Assembly: GCF_910589235.1 (NCBI RefSeq)
Contig: NC_060957.1
Span: 6,662,662-6,726,661 of the forward strand
DNA: 64,000 bases
Source: Vespa crabro
Lineage: Eukaryota > Arthropoda > Insecta > Hymenoptera > Vespidae
Direction: 5' to 3'
Shown here: positions 1-11,379 of the stretch, in pieces
How the letters are laid out: every line of letters starts with the position of its first letter
Position numbering within the stretch: position 1 is the stretch's first letter
Position numbers and translations under genes: made by a program
The notes under the pieces: generated by a model
Told to the model about the DNA's origin: nothing
The model's input: only the letters and a program-made list of their open reading frames with translations
Databases searched by the model: none

Positions 1-624
1 TATATTAAAATATAAATCATTGTAAACGTTCGTTATATCAGCACGTTCATCATTCTTCGTCTTTAAGATCAAATCATGATATTAAGCGTTCGAAACATCT
101 CCTTGGAAATTTCCCGGCGCTGTAAATCGATCCGAATTTATGAAATTGCCAAGAGCCATAGGAATATAATGGCGGAAGTCGACGTCGCGAAAGATCGATA
201 GGATCGATCTCAACAGTCGTGTCTTTTGCGATAAGTATCGTGCGTGGCACCGTTATCATCGGGTCTGTAACTTCCTCCTTCTCCTACTCTTTTAAACATA
301 AATTCAAATTATTGGCGTTATTTATATATCATAGTGAAAAAGAGATAGGAACAAACAGGCAGCGATAAATCGACGATACGCGACGCGTATCTCGACTTGA
401 AGAATGGAGTTTCCCGACAAGCGTCGATTTGTCAAGAAGGGCTTCGAATGCCTCTCAATGGCAACAAGCGGAAAGCTCACCCTCCACAGGGGCCATTCCG
501 GAGTCACAATACCCTCAATGCGCTCCTTATCCCACTGCGAGAGAAATGGAGAGCGGTTTGAGCGACTCCTTTCTTCCACCGCCCTTCTCTTCCCACTCCT
601 CACCTTTTATTTCTTTCTCTTTCA

Positions 625-630
<6 letters not shown>

Positions 631-662
<32 letters not shown>
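631..662. repeat. (CT)16 microsatellite
   Basis: Uninterrupted CT on the + strand. It creates false Ser-Leu frames around 404-790. Confidence 0.97.
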
Positions 663-665
<3 letters not shown>

Positions 666-1610
666 ACTCTACTCTCTTAGTCTCCTTTTCTCCTCAAAAA
701 CCGATCGAAGGAAGCCTACAAAATTTACTTACCTACCGGTCGTTTTCTTTTTTCATCCCTTATCGGACCTTTCAGCCTGTAAGCGGATAACTTTATTACG
801 TTCTCCTCCCACTACTCTCCAAAGTAATTCGCTTTTCGTCCAGCTATCAAACAAAACGTTCGTACGTAGGTACATGCCTAAGTATTTTGTCTTGATTCGT
901 GAAATCTTTTAAAAGTAAGAACTTTGGAATGGAAAGAAAATAGTCGTTTAGGTATATAAATTAAATTTGTCCTTTTATCGAAACAGTAAGATTGCACGTA
1001 TCAAATATAGATAGATAGATAAAAAGATAAATAACTATATCGTTACTCCGGTTAGTCTTTCAAAGGGTCAGCGCGTACTTACGTTTGAATCATACCAAAT
1101 CAAGACGTGTTCAGTAATAGCCGAGATGCAATCAATTATAGAACAAGCTGTTTTACGAGCTAGTAATTAAACTTCTTAAAGATAGTGTATATAACGAAGA
1201 CTATATGTAAGGTAGCATATCATCGGTTAATTACACGACTACTCATTTCATTGTTCCTCCCCTAAAAAAGAGCCATGTCATAAAGTAAAGAAAAAAAATT
1301 TTCTCATAAATATTAGGAGAGTACCAAAAGGAGATAGTACCATTCGGTTTCACAACCATGTCGATATCATTGAACATTGCTCTCAAAGACGGGGTTGAAG
1401 CGTGCATTCGTCGGCATCGATCGGCCATTACCAGCCATTAATCGTACGTCAAATCATCGTCCCGTTATTATCCATCGTGTGCGTACGAGGTGGTTTAGCA
1501 TGGGCGTTTGTTACCATCTTCGGTCTTCCTCGCACGGGAGATCGAACGGACGGATCCATTACGCGTTATTGTCTCGCATCCTACCTTTCTCTCCACCCCC
1601 CTCATCCATC

Positions 1611-1660
<50 letters not shown>
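1611..1660. repeat. CT microsatellite
   Basis: CT repeat with two TTT interruptions. It sits between two complex segments at 1380-1550 and 1690-1930. Confidence 0.96.
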
Positions 1661-1664
<4 letters not shown>

Positions 1665-2120
1665 CTCCCCACCATCCCAACTGTATCTTCCCCATACATC
1701 CCTCTGGTAGAGTCCACTACATACTCCGTCGAGGCTTTCCACCGATCGATTATCGTGCCAACGACTCGATCGGCGATACTACTTGCGCCCATAGCATTCG
1801 CATAAATTCCACGATGCGGATTTATCGCGTACGTCGATCGCCGGATAATAGGTCGGCCGACCTCGACTTTATCTCGGACTTGAACGAAGATCGGACGCAC
1901 CGTAAAACGATCGATCTCTCGTGAATCCGAAGACGACGAAGACGAAGATGGAGACGACGAGCAGGAAGAAAAGGAGGAGGAAGGAGGGTTCATTGTCGAG
2001 ATGGTTAAGATCAAAGCACGAGAAAGGTCAACGTTTTTGCACTTTCTAAACGCCTCGCGGCATGCTTGCTTCGCCAGGGAATTAATGATTTTTCGAGCTC
2101 GCTCGGGTTAACGACGGGAA

Positions 2121-2144
2121 AGGGAGAAAGAGAGAGAGAAAGAA

Positions 2145-2175
<31 letters not shown>

Positions 2176-2180
2176 GAAAG
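2121..2180. repeat. GA microsatellite
   Basis: GA/GAAA polypurine tract on the + strand, interrupted by GGGA. Confidence 0.95.
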
Positions 2181-2377
2181 TGACTGCTATGTTAGAGAAA
2201 GAAGACTAATGCTAGTACTATCGGAGTATCGCTCGTATCGAAGAATAGCCAAGACTCGTAACGAGGTTTGTTAACTGGTAAGATAAGAAAGGTTGTGGAT
2301 GGATAACACGCGAAGAAGGTATGTACGTCGACGCTGCAGAATAATTTATCAAGAAAGAACGAATTCGTTCGGATTCT

Positions 2378-2428
2378 TTATCTATCTATCTATCTATTTA
2401 TCTATTTATCTATTTATCTATCTATCTC
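2378..2428. repeat. (TATC)n/(TATT)n tetranucleotide repeat
   Basis: Compound TATC and TATT units. The complementary strand reads as tandem GATA words. Confidence 0.95.
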
Positions 2429-3018
2429 TTTCTTGAGTTTGTCCTTAAGAGAGAAAGAAGAAAAGGAGAGGCCAACTTGGATTTTATCTCTCGCGGAAAA
2501 CAATCGATCTTTTCTCGAAGTACTACGCTCTATCTCCTCTCTCTCTTTCTCCTTCTCTTTCTCCTTCTGAAAAGGAAAAGAGAAGAGAGTCCATTATAGA
2601 CCAAGTCGATTCTACGGCACCATGCGTGCGAAAGGTCGTGACTGCAGTACGCTTTGCGATCAACGTTTTTGCACTTTCTAATGCCTTAGCGCGATGCTCT
2701 CTCGCTGTACGGAGTTAACGATAACCACGATTCTGCCTACTGGCGGCGGCCTGCTAAGCGCATTCGTATCCTTCCTTACCGTTGTAACTCGTTACCGAGC
2801 AGCTTGCGAACCTTCGAGAAAGAGAGAACTCGAGAAAGAGACTCGTATCTTCCTTCCTTCCTCTCTTCTCCTTAATGCTCTTTGAGCATAAAAGGACTTT
2901 GGTCTTTTACGAGAAATAAAGAGAGAAAGAGATGGAAAGAGATAAAAGGCTGCTCTTCGTGAATCAACGTGTCGATGATAACGCACCAGGACAGGTGTGC
3001 GAAGAAAATAGAGGGATA

Positions 3019-3044
3019 GAGAGAAAGAGAGAGAGAGAGAGAGA
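3019..3044. repeat. GA microsatellite
   Basis: Short GA tract with one AAA interruption. Confidence 0.93.
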
Positions 3045-3412
3045 TACAGCTGATAGGCGATCTCAAACCGAGGAGTCGATGTTAATTTTCGCGATGCGGT
3101 GTTGATCGACTCCAATATGTATCGTATAATTATCGTTTCTCCTCGAGATGCATCGAGAACTGGCAGATAGTCTTCTCTTTCTCTCTTTATTTCCCTCGTC
3201 CCTTAACGAAGCTTCCATTCATTTTCGTTTCATTTTTATTTTTGTTTTTATTTAATTTTCTTTCTTTTTTTTTTACTTCTTTTTCCTCGTTTTCTCTATC
3301 TCTCGAGATATTACGAGGTATGTAAAAAACGTTGCATTAAAATTCGCATAATAATTATCGTTATTATCGAGTCGGAAAAACGACAGCACGTATCGTTTAT
3401 AATCCATCGAAC

Positions 3413-3413
<1 letters not shown>

Positions 3414-3456
<43 letters not shown>

Positions 3457-3508
3457 AAGAGAAAGGGAGAAAGAAGGAGAGAGAGGGAGAAAGAAGGAAA
3501 GAGAAAGC
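3414..3508. repeat. GA polypurine tract
   Basis: A pure GA core at 3414-3451 degenerates into GAAA/GGGA/GAAGGA units. Confidence 0.96.
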
Positions 3509-3904
3509 ATATCGAACCCCGGCTATTAGGATTAATCGAAAACGGCACACCACGTATACGGCGAGATCAAACGAATTTCTCTATGAAGTAGAGTAGAGAA
3601 CCGAATAAGAAAGACAAAGAGAGTGAAATGAATGAGCGAGAGACAGCGGTCATATATCGTATAGTGGTGGGATGGTTGTAAAATGAGAAAGACAGAGATG
3701 GAAAATTATCACATAAATAGAGATAGAAGACGCATATATACCTACATATTATGCATACCTAAGTATATCTACACGTACATACATAGAACGTAGCTTTACG
3801 GAGACGTTAACGAGAGTCGACAATTTAATGGCGTAACGTCGTTTCGCTTCTCTATCTCTCTCTCCGAGAGGCGTTGCACCGCGATAGAGATATAATAGGA
3901 GCAG

Positions 3905-4042
3905 CGCTAATTAATAATTAATAACCCGGATCCAAATTAAATGGGTTTAAGGGTCGAGGGTGGTCGCCGATACGGAGCAATGAATGCCGTGGCGCGTGGT
4001 GTATCGGAAATGGCATTGGGGTGCTGCTTGGAAAAGGTGGAA

Positions 4043-4085
<43 letters not shown>

Positions 4086-4275
4086 CGTTGGAAGGGTGGC
4101 CCGCAGAGAGAACTCAGGAACGCTCCGAGGGGTGTTGCATTATTTATGGCCGCCATCGATCATCGTCCAGCGAGCGGGACCACCGCGAACACCCCACTAA
4201 TCGCCATATGACAGCCGTATTTATTTTAAAGTCGCCCACGTCAACGTACGATGCATTAATCCTAATTGTTTGACT
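3905..4275. promoter_or_regulatory. Candidate enhancer-like island split by a GA tract
   Basis: Complex sequence flanks (GA)18. Words seen include aaattaaatggg, tttatggccgcc (caudal/Abd-B-like TTTATGG), tttattttaaag and gcattaatcctaattg (TAATCC and TAATTG homeodomain cores). Open frames across it carry no recognisable domain. Its status as a conserved element is inference and has not been tested by alignment. Confidence 0.3.
4047..4082. repeat. (GA)18 microsatellite
   Basis: Uninterrupted GA embedded in a complex island. Both flanks are GC-rich. Confidence 0.97.
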
Positions 4276-4393
4276 CGACCCTGCATCGCGCCTTCCTCTT
4301 ACGCTCTCACTCCCTTCTACACATCGGGGAGTTCTTATTGCGAAATAATACGAAAACCTTGGGTAGAAGTAATCCTTTCGGTGACAACGACAA

Positions 4394-4459
4394 TGGTGGT
4401 GGTGATGGTAGTGGTGCTATTGGTGGTAGTGATGGTATTGGTGATAGTGATGGTGATAG
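4394..4459. repeat. Imperfect GGT/GAT triplet repeat
   Basis: Trinucleotide-periodic ggt/gat/agt mixture, so several frames stay open by composition. Confidence 0.85.
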
Positions 4460-4580
4460 AAATATATGGAGAAAGTAATAATAAAGAATACGAGTTCGAA
4501 AGAGACGAACGTTTCTTTAATACAGAACATGATAAAGAGAGATAACGTTTTGCGTATTCTTGTCGCATTTTTCACGTAGT

Positions 4581-4636
4581 CAAAGTCGAGAAAAGTCGAG
4601 AGAAGTCGAGAGAAGTCGAGAAAAGTCGTGTGAAGT
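4581..4636. repeat. 10-bp tandem minisatellite
   Basis: About five and a half copies of a 10-bp unit (aaaagtcgag / agaagtcgag), in exact 10-bp register from 4581. The last copies diverge (aaaagtcgtg, tgaagt). The period matches one helical turn. Confidence 0.92.
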
Positions 4637-4906
4637 AAAAAAGAAAGGAAAAAAGGTAGATAGGTAGGTAGGTAGGGATGTAGAAGGAAGGAAGAAAGGT
4701 AAAGAGGAAAAGGCAAATAAAGATAAAAGAAGAGACAGATAGATAGTAACACTATGTAAAGTCAGAGTGTGTATAGAGGGCTTGTGTCAGAAACGTGACG
4801 CGTGTGTCGCGTTGAAATATGCATAGGAAAGAAAGGACACTTCCTGGGGTTGTAAGAAAGAGAAAAAAAAAGAAAACGAAAGAAGAAAATAGGTAGACAG
4901 AGAGAA

Positions 4907-4910
<4 letters not shown>

Positions 4911-4953
<43 letters not shown>
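4911..4953. repeat. GA microsatellite
   Basis: GA tract preceded by A-rich polypurine (4855-4910). Confidence 0.96.
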
Positions 4954-4955
<2 letters not shown>

Positions 4956-6098
4956 CAACCTTTTCCGTTAGAAAAGTTGCAAGTTCGAGTTTAAGAACGA
5001 AGAAGAAGAAGTAGAAACGGTGGAGAAATGGGAAAAGAAGAAAGAAAATCGCTGTGCAGCACGACGAGAGCATCGACTGGAAAGCATCGTCTCGACGGCG
5101 CGTCGTCGCAACGATGGAGGGTAGAAGGAAAAGAAGAGAGAAAGAGAGAGAGGGGGGGGAAGATAAGCAGGAAGGGATGACGCGCGGATGTCGAGGAAGG
5201 AAAATACGTTGGGCTCGGTGGGGAAGCGGGTGGACTTTGCAGCAGCCACCCTGTGCGTTACATGGCGACGGCCCCGGAGGTCGTCCGTTGACCCCGCCTT
5301 GCCTCTCAACTCTCCTTGTTGCCTAACTCGTGCGCGCCCTCGTACTCACGCTACACCGACTCTCGTCTCTTTTTCCTTCAGAAAGTCGTGCGTGTATTTC
5401 TTGCGCGGACCTATTTTGTTGCATCGAATGAAAACGATTACAATTTACAGAAGTATTGTCGTTCTTTTTTTCTTTTCTTCTTCTTTTTTTTTTTGTTTTT
5501 TAAACAAGATTTACGATTTTTTCATGACGATAACACGGAATAAATTTTAGAATTTTTAATTCGTGATAATTTTTGCAACAATCGTGATATCAATTATAGA
5601 TTATTTATTATCGTGATATTCTTCTTAATTGCACACGAATCGATATTATGTCTTTTCGATACGGCGATAAATTTTCTTTTGACTTTTTGGTGTATAAACG
5701 TTGACATTTATGTCGTATCGAAAGGCACGTTCGTTGATATAATATCATCGTAAGGATGTTCATCGGCGTCGGGAGGATGGAAGGAACGCATTCGTCGTCT
5801 CTCGCCAAAGGAAAATTTCTCTTCGTATTGATCGCCGATAGGCCGCGATTCGAAAGGACTCGAACTCGATAGCCGCGAGGAATCCTGACCTATCTCGACG
5901 TTTCTAAGTGGCACTGGCAAACGAGCCGTCCAGGTGACACCGATCGACTACCAGACGAAATCAATTACTGGTTACGATCTCTCCCACCCTATCTCTCCCT
6001 CTCTCTTTCTCTCTCTTTCTTTCTCATACTCCCGCAGCGAAACCGTTTCACGCTCGATCGATCGTGGCTCGCCACGCGTACGAGTGGCCAAGAAAAGT

Positions 6099-6101
6099 GA
6101 G

Positions 6102-6139
<38 letters not shown>

Positions 6140-6160
6140 AGAAAGGAAAGAGAAGAGAAG
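6099..6160. repeat. GA microsatellite
   Basis: GA core with GAAGGA extension. The flanking sequence is CpG-rich. Confidence 0.95.
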
Positions 6161-6330
6161 ATATGATGGAAACTAAAAGACGAGGGAAGTCGTCCGCAAT
6201 GCCGGATGACCAGAAGATATCCGTGTTTGAAGACCGACTACAAGCTTCGACCTCTCGTTCTTCTCTCTTCAAGGAAGGAAATAGAAAGAGAGAAAAAGAG
6301 AAGAGAGGTAAGAATGAAAGAGGCAGTCAA

Positions 6331-6371
6331 GCAAGCAAGCAAGCAAGTTAGCAGGCAGGCTGGCAAGCAGG
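6331..6371. repeat. (GCAA)n repeat
   Basis: Imperfect caag/cagg tetranucleotide repeat just before the GC-rich segment at 6370-6625. Confidence 0.85.
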
Positions 6372-6625
6372 GAGTCGTGGCACGACGACTTTGCACGACG
6401 AAGACGACGACGACGAGGCCCCGGCTGTTGGCGTAACTTGTTCGACGCGCTCCTCGGGCGCGATGGGGTCATCTTCAAAGTGTACGGAGAAGAGGAGATG
6501 CACTGGCCGAGCGATCAGCTCGGGGTCAACGGAGGAGGTCGCTGAGGTACGTCGAAGACGCACACGCGAGTGCCAAGTCACCGAACACACACGTGCCAGC
6601 AGGCTAACCAGCCACAACGGCAGCA
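6370..6625. other. GC-rich segment open on both strands
   Basis: On the + strand a frame without an ATG runs from before 6370 to a TGA at about 6540 and includes the run LFDALLGRDGVIFKVYGEEE. On the - strand a frame from 6626 to 6348 includes SSVDPELIARPVHLLFSVHF and a Ser run from (TCG)n. The - strand has an acceptor-like cgtacctcag just before that stretch, and the + strand has GAG|GTACGT at the same place. No family is recognised. At most one strand can be coding, and composition alone could explain both. Confidence 0.25.
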
Positions 6626-6965
6626 ACCGCCTGCTCGAAACTCGCTCGGGACATTCGAGTTCTCCTCTATATTACGCTCCCCGTATCTCGTCTTCGATCC
6701 TTCTCCTTCTCATTCTTTCTTACTCTCTCATTCCATTTTCTTGTATAAATCACTCGAGATAATCGCATACGATGGCTGTTTAATCGTTCGACGTATCGTC
6801 GGGTTGTGTTCGCTCCTTTAGCGTGAAAGAGAGAAGATACGAGAGAAACCCTCGACAATTTCGATCAGTCGATTATTAACGACGAGATATATCGCCCAGG
6901 ATCTTTCAAAAAGTTTAACGATAGTCTCGTCTCCGTTCGATCCACGAGAGAGCACCTGTCCCATC

Positions 6966-6989
6966 TCGTCGTCGTCGTCGTCGTCTTCG
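6966..6989. repeat. (TCG)8 trinucleotide repeat
   Basis: Uninterrupted CpG-containing triplet. Confidence 0.93.
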
Positions 6990-7331
6990 TGAGAGAGAGA
7001 AAAAGAAAAAAATGGACGATTCAAAAGTGATGGTAATATTGGACTGAGCTGGAGAAAGGAGGAAAAAAATAGGTACACGACGGCTTTAAAAATACGACTT
7101 TTCGATTCACGAGATTACTCGGCCAAGATAAAGGCATCCGTTTAATAATCATAAATTCTTGATCTTTGATCGATACCTCGCCTTTATTTATCTCCTTACG
7201 AAATAAGTATTATGTCGGTATCGTTCATGTAAAATGAATCGAACGTATCTATACTTTCAATTAATTCATCGTGCGAGTGGAAAATCAAAAAAAAGAAAGG
7301 GAAACATTTTTTGTCGAACGGTAATACAAGT

Positions 7332-7332
7332 T

Positions 7333-7385
<53 letters not shown>
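7332..7385. repeat. CT microsatellite
   Basis: CT with a single TTT interruption. Confidence 0.96.
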
Positions 7386-7387
<2 letters not shown>

Positions 7388-7752
7388 CATCTCTGTGGCA
7401 AATTGAACCAATAAAAAAAGTGGTGCGGTCTATCGAAAGCAAAATATACTTACATTTTCGAGTGCTTGCATCAAATGTTCGTATTAATGTTGCGTCATTA
7501 TGGCAAGCGAATACGAATGAATCGAGAGAGAGAGACAGAGAGAGAGAAAAGAGAGAGGCTGTTACCCTTTACGATGATGCTCGGAAAATAGTTAGGTAAA
7601 TTACAAGTTTGTTGGACGCACGCCGCTAGTAAAATTCGAATTTCTCTGCGTTTTCAACGTGGATTTGTCCGTTGGCTTTTGCTCATGCAAAACGTTGCTC
7701 GCTGACTGCTGTGTCCGTTTGAACTACCGTTTATACGAATAATCATTTCACC

Positions 7753-7845
7753 AAGAGAGAGGGAGAGAGAGAGAAAGAGAAAGAGAAAGAGAAAGAGAGA
7801 AAGAGAAAGAGAGAGAGAAAGAGAAAGAGAAAGAGAAAGAGAGAA
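7753..7845. repeat. GA / GAAAGA polypurine tract
   Basis: More than 90 bp of pure purine on the + strand, built of GA and the hexamer AAAGAG. Confidence 0.96.
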
Positions 7846-8624
7846 CAAGCCTTTGAACTAACGTGCACGTTTCCCTTCCGGATTTGATTATGCGTTAACT
7901 CGACTCGAGAGCAGCAACTTCTCCGCGCACCGAAATTCGGCGAACTCATTTTGTTCTCGCGACTTTATTCTATCGTAACGAAACTTTACGTTACGTGCAC
8001 GCATACGTAGAAACTCTCGCGCATACTCGTGCCACCACGAGCCGTACTGTTATTTTTCCGTTTTGACGTCCCTCAAAGGTAAACTTTCTTGCTTTTATGA
8101 ATACCTCTTGCATGCTAAACAAGAGCAAAGCGAGAATTACCGTCTCAAAGTACCTCTCTTTCTCTTTACGACTTGCGAACTACGAACGAATTCTGAAACA
8201 TTTCCTCCCTCCCCCGACCTTCTCTGCCCTCCCCCCCTCCCTTACCGACCTAGCAAAATTTCGTTTATCACTTTTCCATTTTATCAAACTACGCGAAGAA
8301 ATCTTCTTTTATCATCATACGTTCATAATGAAGATCTTTTTTTCGTAAGATATTCATATACATGAATGTAATATATATATATATATCTTCAAATTGTTGT
8401 CTTTTTTTGTAAGTTCGTTTTATAACAAGTTCCAAGAGATAAAATAAAAAACCTTCGAGAAGAATATGAAAGGAGAAAGTTTGCAAAAAAGAGAGACTCA
8501 AGGAAAAAAGAAAAAAGTATTGTAACGTCAGGGACATTAAAGAAAGAGATAGAAAGAAAAGTTGTGGTAGGGTGGCTCGCGCCGTCTTGGTCATTAACGA
8601 AGAAGAACGTCAAAAGTAATTATT

Positions 8625-8626
8625 CT

Positions 8627-8709
<83 letters not shown>
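8625..8709. repeat. CT microsatellite
   Basis: Long CT tract in three blocks separated by TTT. Confidence 0.97.
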
Positions 8710-8870
8710 GTGCCATTTCGTCGAAAAGATACACTTGGACCCGGTTTCACAAAGCCGACGAAGGTCGGGGTATCGTGCTCGAGACACGTGGCCTCGTTCC
8801 AATGTAGAGATGAGTCTTCCAGCTCGTTAGCCAAAGACGAGCGTGGAGGTAGGAAAAAAAAGAAAGATGG

Positions 8871-8963
8871 AGAAGAAGTAGAAGAAGAAGAAGAAGAAGA
8901 AGGAAAAGAAGAACAAGAGAAAAAAGAAAGATAGAAAAAGAAGAAGAAGAAGAAGAAGAAGAG
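8871..8963. repeat. (GAA)n polypurine tract
   Basis: GAA triplets in two blocks joined by A-rich purine. The + strand frame reads as Glu/Lys polymer. Confidence 0.95.
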
Positions 8964-9214
8964 CAGCGCCGTCAGTCGGTTGTTTTCGAAATCAAAAAGA
9001 GAACCAAGTGAGTTCGTCCGGGATTCGTACGTCCATCATCCCCCTTGGGAACTCGAGAGAACCGACAAGACTACTCTCTTGCTACTGCAAAAAAGAAGCA
9101 AGAGGAAGAGAAGGAAATAGCAAGAAAATGCGGAGGTGTCGCGATAATAGAGTTTCCACGCTTGCTATTGCTGAGAAGATTCTTTCTAATTTCGTGTTGC
9201 CCTTTCTATCTTTT

Positions 9215-9352
9215 TCTCCCTCTCTCTCTATCTCTCTCTCTTTCTTTTTCTCTTTCTCTTTCTCTCTGTCTATCTATCTCTACCTCTTTCTTCTTTCTAT
9301 CCAATCGTCTCTTGTCAAGAGATAATATGAGAGAAAAAGAGAGAAATAAAGA

Positions 9353-9394
<42 letters not shown>

Positions 9395-9402
9395 AAGAGA
9401 GA
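9215..9402. repeat. Opposed CT and GA tracts around a small hairpin
   Basis: A CT tract (9215-9298) is followed by a GA tract (9328-9402) on the same strand, so the arms are complementary. Between them is a perfect 6-bp stem (tctctt at 9308-9313, aagaga at 9317-9322) with a 3-nt loop. A single strand could fold back over about 190 nt. Confidence 0.9.
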
Positions 9403-9757
9403 ACGATAGTACTGGTCGGAGGGCGACCACCTCCTCCGTTACTTTTCTAATGACAACGCTCGGCAATCGGGGCGACTAGCTACAAAAGCAGGGTAATGAG
9501 AGTAGAAGTAAATCATCGGCCATTGTGAGGTAATCCAAGGGTATTGTCTGACGGTACGCGCGTGATGTATTATGTTATTGGGGCGAGAGCGAGGAAGCAA
9601 ACGTCGCGGAGACGCCTGCTTTATTTTCTATCCTCCTTTGGAATTACTCGCAATAGTTTTTTCTTTGTCTCTTTTTATTCTCTTTTTCATCTTTGTTTTG
9701 CAAACAAGTATCGAGTTTTCTTTTTCCAGAGTTTTCTTAGCTAGGATATAACTATAA

Positions 9758-9776
9758 TGTTGTTGTTGTTGTTGTT
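9758..9776. repeat. (GTT)6 trinucleotide repeat
   Basis: Short GTT run followed by ATT/TTA sequence. Confidence 0.9.
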
Positions 9777-9894
9777 ATTTTTATTATTATTATATAAGAG
9801 AAAGATAGAGATATTCGCGTTATTTTATTTTCAGTTTTACTCATGTTCGATAAAACGAAAGTAATAAATATAGTGTAACTTGTAACACGTTCTC

Positions 9895-10050
9895 TCTATC
9901 GGCTTTCCTATTTTCTATAACATTTACCACTTCTGGCGTGTGTTATTGGCTCTGTATTCACACGGAACATGTTAAAGGCGCAAGTCAGACGATAAATAAT
10001 GCGTTTCCGCGTGCGTATCTTCGTTGATTTTACGTAATACTCGGCTTCAA
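9895..10050. promoter_or_regulatory. Candidate conserved non-coding island
   Basis: Complex sequence with no open frame of note. It contains tctggcgtgtgttattgg, acgataaataatgcg and ttgattttacgtaatac. It is regulatory-like by contrast with the repetitive surroundings only. Confidence 0.25.
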
Positions 10051-11200
10051 CATTGGGATAATATTAACAACGATGGAAGATAAAAATGTATTTTCTCGAA
10101 TGTAAAAAATTAATATCATTAATTCATATCATAGTTTTCTTGAATTTAAATATTTTTATTTTTACTTATTTATTTTTGTTTTTATCATCGTTTCGGATGA
10201 ACCGATTAGTGTTCGTGATCGCGTTAGCATCGATTCTCGGTCAAGAAAAAGTTTGAAACTTGAGCCCACGGAAGCTTATTCCGCTCGTTCAGCACCCACG
10301 CATCGCTTATTCCGTGAGTTCTCAAATGGGACAAGTATTTACGTCTACGGCACAACGTTACAAAGTCGAGTGTCACTTCCGTGTTGTTTCGCGTCATACG
10401 ACAAATCGGTGAATACAACATTTCGAATCGTTTTAAGTTCTTTTTTTTCACTTAAAAGCCATTAAGAGTGTACTTGAAAGAGCATTTGTCGCAAATAGAA
10501 CCTAGAAATGTGTGAGAAAGCAAGGAACATGATTTTCGATTATAATTCGTGAGTATGTATTACATTAAGTATCGAGATATACGTATATAATTATATTATA
10601 TTTTTCGCATAAATCTCATACACATATAAATCTACAAAAATGAAAGAAGAGGAATGAATGATAAAAAAAAAGGAGAGAGAGATATATATAATTAAGTTTA
10701 CATTTTGGTCGAAAGTTAAATGGAATTGATCTTTCCAATGGAGAATCAAGCAATAAGAAAAGTAAAAGAGACGGGAAGCAACACTTCCAGTAGAGAATCG
10801 TAAGATCTTTCGATAGGAGAGAATCTGAACGAGTCAGGGCGATGTTGCTCATTTGACAAAATGAATATCGAATCTTTCCTGAGTAATCGCAAAAAGAAAT
10901 GGAGTAGTCAAAGCAGAAGAGAGTAGAATGAAGTACTAGTGATATAGAGGAATTAAAAGGGTAAAGGGAATAGGGAGAACGATAACATATCGATTAAGTG
11001 CAAAAGAGAAAAAAAAAGACAGAAAGAGAGAGAGGTAACTGTCATTGGGAATACAAAATGCAACATTGCTGACACCTCGATAAAGGAATGATAGAAATAA
11101 TCTTTTCTTTTCATCTTCTTGCTCTCATTTATTGCATTCTCCTTATCGTGTTAGCTGCAAAATTCTCGTTAAGTCAAGAATGTTAAGTTCAAATGTGATT

Positions 11201-11335
11201 TTATTATTTCTATTTATTTTATTATTGTTCATCTTGTTACGAATAATATACGTTAATAAATTATTATTTCTATTTACTTTATTATTATACATCTTGTTAT
11301 GTATAATCTACATTAATAAATTATTTCTACATTAA
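11201..11335. repeat. 60-bp tandem duplication
   Basis: Two adjacent 60-bp copies, 11201-11260 and 11261-11320, differ at 7 positions, and a partial third copy follows. The unit is AT-rich. Its length is a multiple of three, so a hydrophobic 20-residue repeat is kept open in one frame. The differences fall at all codon positions, which argues against coding. Confidence 0.93.
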
Positions 11336-11360
11336 TAATTCTGAATTTTATATACATACA

Positions 11361-11379
11361 TATATATATATATATATAT
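11361..11379. repeat. TA microsatellite
   Basis: TA run followed by poly-T (11380-11390). Confidence 0.9.

Larger units (their letters stand above)
2028..2681. repeat. 22-bp direct repeat pair (2028-2049 and 2660-2681)
   Basis: An identical 22-bp word containing cgtttttgcactttcta occurs at 2028-2049 and 2660-2681. The bases after each copy are also related (cgcctcgcggcatgct versus tgccttagcgcgatgct). The similarity therefore extends over about 45 bp and looks like a diverged local duplication, not chance. Confidence 0.8.
1..5000. other. Non-coding stretch, 0-5 kb
   Basis: No gene is supported. It holds AT-rich filler, GA/CT tracts and complex islands near 60-260, 380-600, 1380-1550 and 1690-1930. 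Frames such as the one at 404-790 start in complex sequence but continue only through a CT tract. A 22-bp direct repeat (2028-2049 and 2660-2681) and a 10-bp tandem array (4581-4636) are listed separately. Confidence 0.75.
5000..10000. other. Non-coding stretch, 5-10 kb
   Basis: No gene is supported. CpG- and GC-rich segments at 5050-5330 and 6370-6625 stay open in several frames but lack recognisable domains. An acceptor-like ctttttccttcag ends at 5381 with no partner donor that I could pair. The rest is repeat tracts and AT-rich filler, including TA/AT sequence at 8365-8400 and 9760-9800. Confidence 0.7.
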
